32,723 nucleotides of DNA from JALOAP01 sp964632355 (GTDB taxonomy: Bacteria; Chloroflexota; Dehalococcoidia; Tepidiformales; Tepidiformaceae), in NCBI GenBank assembly GCA_964632355.1, contig CAZWBW010000021.1, forward strand, positions 1 through 32,723, given 5' to 3'. A program made the translations under genes and the position numbers. A model generated the notes under the pieces. That model ran no database searches. It saw only the letters and a program-made list of their open reading frames with translations, and was not told the origin of the DNA. Shown here piece after piece: positions 1-6,526 of the stretch (positions are counted from its first letter, which is position 1; every line of letters starts with the position of its first letter).

Positions 1-780
1 GATGATCTTCCGCCCGGTGAGGCCGGCATCGCCCTTGGGGCCGCCGATGACGAACCGGCCCGAGGGGTTTATGAGAACCCGGGAATTCTCGTCGAGCATG
101 CCGGGGTCGATGATGGTATCGATGATGTGGCGGCGAATGTCGGTCTGGATGACTTCGTCGTCGATATCGGGACTGTGCTGCGTGGAGATGACCACAGTAT
201 CGACGCGCACGGGCCGCCACTGCCGGTCGTACTCGACGGTGACCTGGGACTTGCCGTCGGGGCGGAGCCAGCGGAGTTCGCCGCTTTTCCGGGCCTCGGC
301 GAGGCGCCTGGTGAGGCGGTGAGCCAGCGAAATTGTGAGCGGCATGAGCTCGGGGGTTTCGTCGCAGGCGAAACCGAACATCATGCCCTGGTCGCCGGCG
401 CCGGTATCCAGTTCGGGGCCATCCACTATGCCGCGACGGGCCTCCAGGCTGCGGTCCACCGCGTCTTTGATGTCCTCGGACTGCCTTCCGATGGAGGTGA
501 TTACTCCGCAGGTATCGGCGTCGAACCCGATCTCCGATGAGGTGTAGCCGATCTGCCGGATGGTTTCGCGAACGAGCGTCTGGATGTCCGCAAAGCCCTC
601 GGTCGTGATTTCGCCGGTAACCAACACGAGGCCGTTGGTGATTGCGGTTTCGCAGGCCACGCGCGAGTAGGGATCCTGGCGGAGCAGGTCATCGAGGACG
701 GCATCGGAGATCTGGTCGCAGATTTTGTCGGGATGTCCCTCCGTGACGGACTCGGAGGTGAGCAGCTTTTTTTCGGACAT
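1..780 (-). CDS. metK: S-adenosylmethionine synthetase, 3' end cut by window edge
   Basis: Makes SAM from methionine and ATP in the cytoplasm. The first 260 codons are visible, starting at ATG 780-778 and running off the window at base 1. The N-terminus reads MSEKKLLTSESVTEGHPDKI, with the family's GHPDK ATP-binding motif at residues 15-19 and the QISDAVLD segment after it. Further on are the GAGDQGMMFGFA motif and a segment ending near NPSGRFVIGGPKGDAGLTGRK, which is characteristic of MetK just before its P-loop-like DTYGG motif. A full protein is about 390-400 residues, so roughly one third is missing. The gene is preceded by a SAM riboswitch and terminator, so it is expected to be shut off when SAM is plentiful. 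Confidence 0.97.
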   Translation of the reverse strand, partial: MSEKKLLTSESVTEGHPDKICDQISDAVLDDLLRQDPYSRVACETAITNGLVLVTGEITTEGFADIQTLVRETIRQIGYTSSEIGFDADTCGVITSIGRQSEDIKDAVDRSLEARRGIVDGPELDTGAGDQGMMFGFACDETPELMPLTISLAHRLTRRLAEARKSGELRWLRPDGKSQVTVEYDRQWRPVRVDTVVISTQHSPDIDDEVIQTDIRRHIIDTIIDPGMLDENSRVLINPSGRFVIGGPKGDAGLTGRKII

Positions 781-840
781 ACAGGTGGACCCCTTCGTAG
801 TCGGCGCCAGAGTTGGAGTCGGCTATCGTCGGCGCAACGA

Positions 841-863
841 AAAGCCCCTCGCTGGGAGGGGCC
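841..863 (-). terminator. Intrinsic terminator in the metK leader
   Basis: Read on the minus strand, GCCCCTC, a short loop and GAGGGGC form a strong GC hairpin followed directly by TTTT. It lies between the SAM aptamer and the metK start, about 60 nt before the ATG. This is where a transcription-attenuating riboswitch keeps its expression platform. A second hairpin (GGCGGGTC/GACCCGC, about 905-925) lies between it and the aptamer and may be part of the antiterminator switch. Confidence 0.75.
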
Positions 864-948
864 AGGAGTCCGTCACGCTGCGGTCCCGCTGTCCCCTCGG
901 GGAGGAGCGGGTCCAGCGACCCGCCTTTTGTTGCCGCCGAAGGCGGCC

Positions 949-1020
949 GCGTCGTCTTGGCACCTTGGAGGCATAACCAGGTTGCCGGGCGCTAGCCGGT
1001 AGGCTTCGCCCTCTGGACGC
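949..1020 (-). ncRNA. SAM riboswitch (SAM-I/SAM-IV clan) upstream of metK
   Basis: The minus strand carries the conserved core of the SAM-I/IV riboswitch clan. It reads GCGTCCAGAGGGCGAAGCC, then CCGGCAACC (plus-strand 980-988), then AAGGTGCCAAG (956-964 and flank). GCGTC (1016-1020) can pair with GACGC (949-953) as P1, GGGCG with CGCCC as P2, and ACCT with AGGT as P3. The AAGCC..ACCGGCT..GCGCCCGGCAACC arrangement looks closer to SAM-IV than to classic SAM-I, but I cannot score it. Position upstream of metK and upstream of a terminator supports SAM-dependent repression. Confidence 0.85.
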
Positions 1021-1070
1021 TTGGAGGAAGCTTATCAGGGCAAAGGTAAGGCCGGAAGTAGGGACGCGGC

Positions 1071-2243
1071 CTAGCCCCGCGGGAGGCCGAGGCCGCGCGT
1101 AGCGATGATGTTCCGGTTCACTTCGCTGGTGCCGCCGGCAACGGTGTAGCTCGGGGCAGCAAGCGCCCAGCGTTCGAGGCGGCCACGAAGCGGCGCGTAC
1201 TTCGAACCCGGCTCGATCTGCCCGGGCATCCCAACCACCCGCAGGCCGGTGATACCCATCTGCCGCTGCAGTTCGGTGCCAAACACCTTGGAGATCGAGG
1301 CTTCGTAGTTCGGAACCTTGCCCTGGGACTGCATCTCGGCGACGCGGTAGCAGAGCCAGCGGCCAATCTCGAACTCGATGGCGCGCGCGGCGAGTTCGTG
1401 GCGGATCTCGGCGCGATCACGGAGGTGGGGCACTTCGCGCACGTAGTCGATCAGGTTGTAGAGCGTGCTCCGGGTCATGACGACGCGGTTGATGGAGCTC
1501 CGCTCCTGGTCGAGCGTGGTAGTCGCGATGTACCAGCCACGGTTCTCCTCGCCGATGCGGCAGTCGACCGGGATGCGGACGTCATCGAAGAAGACTTCGG
1601 AGAAGTGCCGGCTGCCCATGATGTTGACGAGCGGCCGGATGGTGATACCGGGCGTCTTCATGTCGATGATGAAGTAGGAGATGCCGCGGTGCTTTGGAGC
1701 CTCAGGGTCCGTGCGAGCGAGGAGGATGCCCCATTCGGCATGGTCGGCGCCGCTCGTCCAGATCTTCTGGCCGTTGATGATGTATTCGTCGCCATCGCGG
1801 ACGGCGCGCGTCTGCAGGGAAGCGAGGTCGGAGCCAGCGCCGGGCTCGCTGAAGAGCTGGCACCAGCGGGAGTCGCCGGTGCGCATGGGCGGGAGCCAGC
1901 GGTCCTGCTGTTCCTTTGTGCCGTGCATCATGAGCGCGGGGCCAGCGAGCCAGATGCCCTGGTCGTAGGCGCCGGGAGCGCCCCGAGAGCTCATTTCCTC
2001 CATGTAGACCGTCTGAGTCATGTAGCTGGCGCCGGCGCCACCGAATTCCTTGGGCCAGCCGAGCGTGAGCCAGCCGCGTTCGGCGAGTTTCTTGCGGAAC
2101 TGCTGGGTGAACTCCGCCTCTTCGGGGGTCATCTCCTCGCGGTCGTTCCGCATATCCCAGTCTTCGGCGGGGAGTTCCTTGTCGAGAAATTCGCGGAGCT
2201 CGGCTCGGAAGGCGGCATGCTCTGGCGCGTCGTGGAAGAACAT
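1071..2243 (-). CDS. Acyl-CoA dehydrogenase
   Basis: A 390-residue FAD enzyme of the acyl-CoA dehydrogenase superfamily, expected to oxidise an acyl-CoA to the 2-enoyl-CoA and pass electrons to ETF. Visible hallmarks are the FAD/substrate loop QLFSEPGAGSDLASLQTRAV, the middle-domain KIWTSGADHAEWG, and the C-terminal GGTSEVNRNIIATRGLGLPRG. It resembles the second dehydrogenase at 28880-30028 closely in these motifs, including the same IATRGLGLPR end, so the two look like paralogues. The start is ATG at 2243 behind a GAGGAGACC ribosome site, and a TATACT box lies about 30 nt upstream. It follows the UGA-containing peroxiredoxin by about 60 nt on the same strand. The substrate cannot be told from the sequence. 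Confidence 0.93.
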   Translation of the reverse strand: MFFHDAPEHAAFRAELREFLDKELPAEDWDMRNDREEMTPEEAEFTQQFRKKLAERGWLTLGWPKEFGGAGASYMTQTVYMEEMSSRGAPGAYDQGIWLAGPALMMHGTKEQQDRWLPPMRTGDSRWCQLFSEPGAGSDLASLQTRAVRDGDEYIINGQKIWTSGADHAEWGILLARTDPEAPKHRGISYFIIDMKTPGITIRPLVNIMGSRHFSEVFFDDVRIPVDCRIGEENRGWYIATTTLDQERSSINRVVMTRSTLYNLIDYVREVPHLRDRAEIRHELAARAIEFEIGRWLCYRVAEMQSQGKVPNYEASISKVFGTELQRQMGITGLRVVGMPGQIEPGSKYAPLRGRLERWALAAPSYTVAGGTSEVNRNIIATRGLGLPRG

Positions 2244-2270
2244 GAGGTCTCCTCGGTGCGTTCTGCGGCG

Positions 2271-2276
2271 AGTATA
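2271..2276 (-). promoter_or_regulatory. Candidate -10 box for the acyl-CoA dehydrogenase
   Basis: TATACT on the minus strand in the 60-nt gap before the acyl-CoA dehydrogenase. The implied leader of about 20-25 nt contains the GGAG ribosome site. No convincing -35 box is visible, so this is tentative. Confidence 0.35.
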
Positions 2277-2303
2277 CGATCGGGCCCGGCTAGCCGCGCC
2301 GGG

Positions 2304-2771
2304 TCAGTCGGGCCGTTCGCCGAGCGAGCGCAGAATCTCGAGCGCGAACTTCGGGTGGGACTCAAAGTGACGCGGCTCGGTGTGGATGCCCCGGATGATG
2401 CCGTCGCGGTCGATCACCACGGTTGTCCGGTTGTTGACGCCGAACTGTTCGTTGTAGACGCCGTAGTCGCGGGCGCAGCGGTACAGCGGGAAATCGCTAA
2501 GCAACGGGAACTCGAGCCCGAGGTCTTCCTGGAAGCGGCCAGCGGCGGCGAAGGAGTCGACTGAGATGCCCAGCACCTGGGCATTGGCCCGGACGAACGC
2601 ATCGGTGTACGTCCGGAAGGCCGTCATCTCCGACGCTCACCCGCCGGTGAAGGCGAGCGGATAGAACGCGAGGACCAGGTGCTTCCCGGGAAAGGACTGC
2701 TCGGTGATTTGCTTACGATCCTTGTCCAGGAGCGTAAATGGCGGCGCGGGTTGGCCCGGTTCGATGGTCAT
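2304..2771 (-). CDS. Selenocysteine-containing peroxiredoxin (AhpE-like), read through in-frame UGA
   Basis: Reduces peroxides through a catalytic Cys or Sec. A frame starting at ATG 2771-2769 reads MTIEPGQPAPPFTLLDKDRK and reaches YPLAFTGG, then UGA (plus 2637-2639, codon 45), then continues ASEMTAFRTYTDAF to a TGA stop at 2304, giving 155 residues. UGA falls exactly on the peroxidatic Cys of the PxxxTxxC signature (Pro38, Thr42, residue 45). The catalytic Arg is present in NNRTTVVID (R115), and FPLLSDF..YGVYNEQFG resembles the one-Cys AhpE group. The length is normal for the family only if UGA is read as Sec. A start at the later Met (2627) would give a protein without its active site. The only other cysteine is Cys99. 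A SECIS-like hairpin follows, and selD is in the same window. It sits 37 nt after the HExxH membrane protein. Confidence 0.9.
2589..2636 (-). promoter_or_regulatory. Candidate bacterial SECIS hairpin of the peroxiredoxin
   Basis: On the minus strand, 20 nt after the UGA, CCGGACG (2616-2610) pairs perfectly with CGTCCGG (2595-2589). The 14-nt loop can pair further (AC with GT, and C with G), leaving a CGAT apical loop about 32 nt from the UGA. Bacterial SECIS elements lie within the coding region, with a G-containing apical loop roughly 16-37 nt from the UGA, so the position fits. A shorter alternative hairpin, CGTC-GGAGAT-GACG, begins 1 nt after the UGA, which is too close for a usual SECIS. 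Confidence 0.5.
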
Positions 2772-2809
2772 GCGCGAAGCCTACACGTCTTGTGCGCGAC
2801 CGAAAACGG

Positions 2810-4081
2810 CTACGGCTGGAAGTCCTCGGAGATGCGCCAGCCGGAGCCGGTTTCGAGGCGCCACACAAGGTCGTCGAGGTCGGCGGTGTTGCGAACGTCC
2901 CGCATGAGCGTGAGGAACACGCCGACATCGCGCGTGAGGTCCCAGACGCGCTCGACCTTCGGGCCGATGGGATCGGACGAGGCGGGTGTGTCGGCGTAGG
3001 TGCCGTAGAAGGCGAAGTAGGCCTGGTTGATCTTCCGGATGGTGATGCCGTTGTCGGCGAGGTACTGGCGGCGTTCCTCCATGAGGCGCTCGGCTTCCTC
3101 GACTTTGCCCTCGGCGAGGAGGGCGTCGACTTCGAGCCGCAGCTTCCGCATCTCCGTGTTGAAGTCGACGGTTGGCGCCGGGCGCGAAGGTCCTCGGCCG
3201 TCAGCATCGGGAGGGAGCTCGACCGGGTAGCGCTGGTGGACGAGCGCGGCGATTTCGCGCCCGGCAATGTTGGCCGTGGTTTCGTTCAGGGTTTCGGCGT
3301 CGCCACCTTTGCCCCACTGCTGGCCGAGAGGGAAGAACGCGAGGTAGTGGTGGACCCACTCGTGGGCGGCGGTTTCGAGGATGCTCGTGTAGGCACGGTC
3401 GTCGCGAACGATGGCCGGGTAAGCGGCGATACCGCCGATCGAGATGACGATGGAGACGGTGTCTTCGTCGTCGGTTTCGGCCTCGATCCGCTCGATGTCG
3501 CGGAGGGTGAGGTCGGGCTTCAGCAGTGTGTCGCCGGCGCGGCGGATCTCGGTTCGCGGTGAGCGCACGAGGAGGCGGGGCGGCTCGGTGAGTTCGAGGT
3601 TCACCGGCGGCCACACCAGCCGGACGCTGGAGAAGAGCGGCAGGCTCTGTTGAAGGCCCGTTTCGACGACCACCTCGTGGATGCGGCGTTCGATCAGCCG
3701 TTCAACGTCGTTCTCATAGGTCGCGCGCTCGTTCGAAAGCGTCTCGATGAGGGCGAGGTCGGGGTCTTCGGCTTCGGCGGCAGTGCGGATTTCGCTGGTG
3801 AGGCGAAAGTATTCGCGAAGGGCGGCTTCGCCGTCTTCGTCGCCGGGGTTGGGGCCGATGCCGACACGATCGAAAACCGTGCTGAGGAAGGTATCGGCCT
3901 GCCAGCGCCAGAGGTGGTACTCGTACTGCGCGAGCGGGCCGCGGTCGAAGACGAAGGAAATGAGGAACCCGAGGAGGATGCCGAGCAGGGCAGCGACGGT
4001 TAGTGCAAGCGCCCAGAGGTTCGGACGCCAGGGGGTGTACGTCACCTCGGGAGCCGGTGGATGCAGTGGGTTCGCCAGCAC
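2810..4081 (-). CDS. Membrane-anchored putative zinc metallopeptidase (HEWVH)
   Basis: A 423-residue protein starting at GTG 4081. Residues 1-22 are followed by one hydrophobic helix (about 23-45), then a long soluble region, so the catalytic part probably lies outside the membrane. The sequence HEWVH is at 240-244 and a downstream NETTANIAGRE places Glu267 as a possible third zinc ligand, as in gluzincin-type peptidases. The C-terminal third (about 305-350) is charged and probably coiled, with EAERLMEERRQYLADNG. I do not recognise a named family and no substrate can be inferred. It is first in a same-strand run with the selenocysteine peroxiredoxin, 38 nt upstream of it. Its -10 box abuts the start codon, suggesting a leaderless mRNA. 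Confidence 0.75.
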   Translation of the reverse strand: MLANPLHPPAPEVTYTPWRPNLWALALTVAALLGILLGFLISFVFDRGPLAQYEYHLWRWQADTFLSTVFDRVGIGPNPGDEDGEAALREYFRLTSEIRTAAEAEDPDLALIETLSNERATYENDVERLIERRIHEVVVETGLQQSLPLFSSVRLVWPPVNLELTEPPRLLVRSPRTEIRRAGDTLLKPDLTLRDIERIEAETDDEDTVSIVISIGGIAAYPAIVRDDRAYTSILETAAHEWVHHYLAFFPLGQQWGKGGDAETLNETTANIAGREIAALVHQRYPVELPPDADGRGPSRPAPTVDFNTEMRKLRLEVDALLAEGKVEEAERLMEERRQYLADNGITIRKINQAYFAFYGTYADTPASSDPIGPKVERVWDLTRDVGVFLTLMRDVRNTADLDDLVWRLETGSGWRISEDFQP

Positions 4082-4087
4082 GATTCG

Positions 4088-4093
4088 ACTATA
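4088..4093 (-). promoter_or_regulatory. -10 box directly before the HEWVH protein start (leaderless)
   Basis: TATAGT on the minus strand, followed by six bases and then the GTG start codon at 4081. Transcription should therefore begin at or within a base or two of the start codon. There is no Shine-Dalgarno sequence, which agrees with a leaderless transcript. Confidence 0.5.
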
Positions 4094-4148
4094 GCTGCCG
4101 GCGGGCGACGAGCCGTAATGCTTTCCTATGCCGTTGCGGGCCGGAAGT

Positions 4149-4154
4149 TAGAAT
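4149..4154 (+). promoter_or_regulatory. -10 box just before the RDD protein start
   Basis: TAGAAT ends 8 nt before the ATG at 4163. The leader would be zero to two bases long. The GC-rich bases between box and start contain no clear ribosome site. No good -35 box is visible at 16-18 nt. Confidence 0.45.
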
Positions 4155-4162
4155 GCGGGGGT

Positions 4163-4744
4163 ATGACCGCGAGTAGCGCCACGGCCCGGACTTCGGGCGC
4201 TCGTCCCCGCCGCCCGGCACGCCTCCACTACGCAACGTTCGAGGCGCGCGTCGCCGCCGGGACGCTGGATGTGCTGGTGCTGTTCATCATCGCCTCGCTG
4301 CTGGTGACGGCGGGTTCGCTGGTGATACTGATCTCGTCGGACTTTGAGCGGGTTTCGCCTTCGGGCACGGCAATCAACATCTTCTGGATCTGCGTGGGGG
4401 CAATTCCCCCCGCGTTCTTGCTGTACTTCTTCATCTCGCTTGCGTGGAAAGGACAGACCGTTGGGGCGGCTGTCATGCAGCTGATGGTCATACGTTCGGA
4501 TGGCCGCCCGCTTGGAGCGGTGGGCGCGGTCGCGCGTGTGATTGGCCTGCTTATCTACGTGCTGATCCTTGGCATAGGAGTCATCGTCGCCTACGCTCTC
4601 CGCGATTCGACGATGCAATCGGGGATCGCGGTCGGAACTGCGTTCCTGCTTGCTTCCGCCGGATTTCTCTGGTCGGCGTTCGATTCGAAGCGCCGAACTC
4701 TACACGATCGGATCGCGGGAACCATCGTGGTCCGAATCGGCTAG
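4163..4744 (+). CDS. RDD family integral membrane protein
   Basis: A 193-residue membrane protein of the RDD family, whose members are thought to act in transport or stress tolerance, with little known in detail. The family signature is visible: Arg and Asp in the first helix (RVAAGTLDVLVLFIIASLL), and FDSKRRTLHDRIAGTIVV near the C-terminus with the conserved Asp residues. Four hydrophobic stretches are evident. The N-terminus is basic and low-complexity (TASSATARTSGARPRRPAR). I chose ATG 4163 over in-frame upstream starts because the promoter -10 box lies just before it. It is followed after 7 nt by an unknown membrane protein, probably co-transcribed. Confidence 0.88.
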   Translation: MTASSATARTSGARPRRPARLHYATFEARVAAGTLDVLVLFIIASLLVTAGSLVILISSDFERVSPSGTAINIFWICVGAIPPAFLLYFFISLAWKGQTVGAAVMQLMVIRSDGRPLGAVGAVARVIGLLIYVLILGIGVIVAYALRDSTMQSGIAVGTAFLLASAGFLWSAFDSKRRTLHDRIAGTIVVRIG

Positions 4745-4751
4745 CAAGCTC

Positions 4752-5846
4752 ATGCAGCGTGTGCCCGGCCCCCGCACCCGCCAGATTCCCACCGCGCCTT
4801 CCCGGGATCGTCTCACTCACTACGACCAGGGTGGAACGGATTTCGGCGCGCTGGGATTCGTGGTGGTCCTGGCTATCGCGCTGTTTTTCCTCGTACTGGC
4901 GGTGAGCGTGCGACAGTCGACGGAGCGCAACGAGGCGCTCGGACTGCTCGAACAGGGCATCGCCACGCTCACCGAAATCGACCTCGTGCTGGCTGAGCAC
5001 CGGGACGAACTTCAGCAGTTGGTGGAAGCGACGGACGACGAAACGGTCGCGCTCCCGGGCTACCCCCTGGACGCGCGGCTGACGCGCGACGAGGCGCTCA
5101 ACAGCAGCGACGAGGAGCTGCGGGCACTCATCCTCGGGCGTTCGGCGTTGCTCGTGTACGAGGAAGGCATCAGTGCGTTCGACCAGACTGGCGCCCAATC
5201 GCTGGGACTGTTGTCGTCGGAGCGATTGCTGGAGACGGTCGTCGGGCAGCTCTCGGAGACCACGAACCGCCGGGCCGAGATCGCGTCGTACGTGCTGCTT
5301 GCCGTGGTGACGCTCGCCGCGCTGGCGGTGGTCGTGCGAAGCCAGGGGCTGCGGGCCGTCCGGAATCTTGGCATCGGGGCGCTGGCGGCAGGTGTCGCGG
5401 GCGTGCTCTGTGTGCTCGTGGTGCAGTTCCTGGCGCGGCGAATCGGCGGGAACGACCCGTTCGTTGAGGAGCTCCGGGCAATCTTCGACGACCTTGCGGC
5501 CGTTCCGCAGCGAAACTACCTGATCACCGCCGTGCTGGGCGCCTTCCTGGTCGTGCTGTCGCCGTTGCTGACGCTGCTTTCGCGGATGGTCCCGGCGCTG
5601 GCTGGCGGACAGGCGGCGAACTTCGTCCCGGGCGAGACAGCGGACGCGTGGGGAGGGCACGGCGCAGACGACGGGGCTGAGGACTACGAAGAAGCTGCGG
5701 ACTTCGACGAGTTCGAAGAAGACGCAGAGTTCGAGGACGCGGACTTCGAGGACGAGGCCGATTTCGACGACCCGGACGAAGGCTGGGAAGTTCGTGCGCG
5801 GCCCCGCGGGGACGATGACGACTTCGAAGCGCCGCGTTTCGGCTGA
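4752..5846 (+). CDS. Unknown four-helix membrane protein with strongly acidic C-terminal tail
   Basis: 364 residues starting at ATG 4752, seven bases after the RDD gene. Predicted membrane helices lie at about 32-53, 177-196, 206-227 and 256-277. Between helices 1 and 2 is a 120-residue, largely helical and charged domain. The C-terminus (about 306-343) is an Asp/Glu/Phe/Ala run such as EEAADFDEFEEDAEFEDADF, with DF/EF spaced regularly. I recognise no family. The last 163 bases overlap the 3' end of the endonuclease III gene on the opposite strand, whose matching tail is Ser/Lys-rich. The acidic tail could bind a basic partner or cations, but that is speculation. Confidence 0.7.
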   Translation: MQRVPGPRTRQIPTAPSRDRLTHYDQGGTDFGALGFVVVLAIALFFLVLAVSVRQSTERNEALGLLEQGIATLTEIDLVLAEHRDELQQLVEATDDETVALPGYPLDARLTRDEALNSSDEELRALILGRSALLVYEEGISAFDQTGAQSLGLLSSERLLETVVGQLSETTNRRAEIASYVLLAVVTLAALAVVVRSQGLRAVRNLGIGALAAGVAGVLCVLVVQFLARRIGGNDPFVEELRAIFDDLAAVPQRNYLITAVLGAFLVVLSPLLTLLSRMVPALAGGQAANFVPGETADAWGGHGADDGAEDYEEAADFDEFEEDAEFEDADFEDEADFDDPDEGWEVRARPRGDDDDFEAPRFG

Positions 5847-6526
5847 GCGGGCGAAGCCGTATCCGCGGGCTGCGGGCGGAGCAGGCTCGACGGGCAGTCG
5901 GGCTCCAGCGGGCAGCGCTCGCACAGCGGGCGGCGAGCGGTACAGGTGCGGCGCCCGTGCTTGATAAGCAGCATGTGGAACGGGTAGTAGTCGGCCGGGT
6001 CGACCAGCGCTTCCAGGGCATCGTGGGCTTGCTCGGGAGTTAGCGACTGCGGGATGAGGCCGAGGCGCTTGGCCACACGCTCGACGTGCGTGTCGACGGG
6101 CATGGCAGGACGGCCGAGCGCGAAGAGCAACACACAGGCGGCCGTCTTCGGTCCGACACCGGGCAGCGAACGGAGCCACGCGCGGGCTTCCTCGAGGTCC
6201 ATGTCCTGCAGGAAGTTCAGGTTCCAGCCGTCGGCACGCTCGGCAATGGCGCGCAGGCTCGCCTGGATGCGGGGCGCCTTCTGCTGCGCGAGCCCACCGG
6301 CCGCGATGGCTTCGACCACCTCGTCGAGCAGGGCGGCGGCGACTTCGTCCCACGAAGAGAAGCGGCGAAGGAGGCGGGTGAAGGCGCGGCCGCTGTTCGT
6401 GTCCGATGTGTTTTGGGAGAGGATGGTGAGCGCGAGCTCGGCGACTGCGTCACCGTGGGGCGTATGGACCGGCATACCGTACAGGCCGGCGAGTTGCTGC
6501 ATGATCTCCCGCGGCGAAAGCGTCAT
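5684..6526 (-). CDS. nth: Endonuclease III with long Ser/Lys-rich C-terminal tail
   Basis: A base-excision-repair DNA glycosylase/AP lyase for oxidised pyrimidines, 280 residues. It has the helix-hairpin-helix LPGVGPKTA with catalytic Lys127, catalytic Asp145 in MPVDTHVER, and the 4Fe-4S loop as C-x6-C-x2-C-x5-C (Cys195, 202, 205, 211). The family normally ends soon after the last Cys at about 210-220 residues. Here the frame runs on for about 70 residues of low-complexity Ser/Lys/Ala (SSGSSKSASSSKSASSNSAS). These are antisense to the acidic tail of the convergent membrane protein. The start is ATG 6526, overlapping the stop of the upstream flavoprotein as ATGA, so the two are translationally coupled. 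Confidence 0.93.
   Translation of the reverse strand: MTLSPREIMQQLAGLYGMPVHTPHGDAVAELALTILSQNTSDTNSGRAFTRLLRRFSSWDEVAAALLDEVVEAIAAGGLAQQKAPRIQASLRAIAERADGWNLNFLQDMDLEEARAWLRSLPGVGPKTAACVLLFALGRPAMPVDTHVERVAKRLGLIPQSLTPEQAHDALEALVDPADYYPFHMLLIKHGRRTCTARRPLCERCPLEPDCPSSLLRPQPADTASPAQPKRGASKSSSSPRGRARTSQPSSGSSKSASSSKSASSNSASSSNSSKSAASS

Noticed and set aside
1398..2564. Long plus-strand open frame opposite the acyl-CoA dehydrogenase and peroxiredoxin
   Set aside because: Antisense of two well-supported genes, with low-complexity translation and no family motifs.
2637..2639. UGA in the peroxiredoxin as an ordinary stop, giving a broken gene or a sequencing error
   Set aside because: The UGA falls exactly on the catalytic residue, both flanks remain conserved, the frame does not shift, and an independent UGA lies at the catalytic residue of SelD in the same window.
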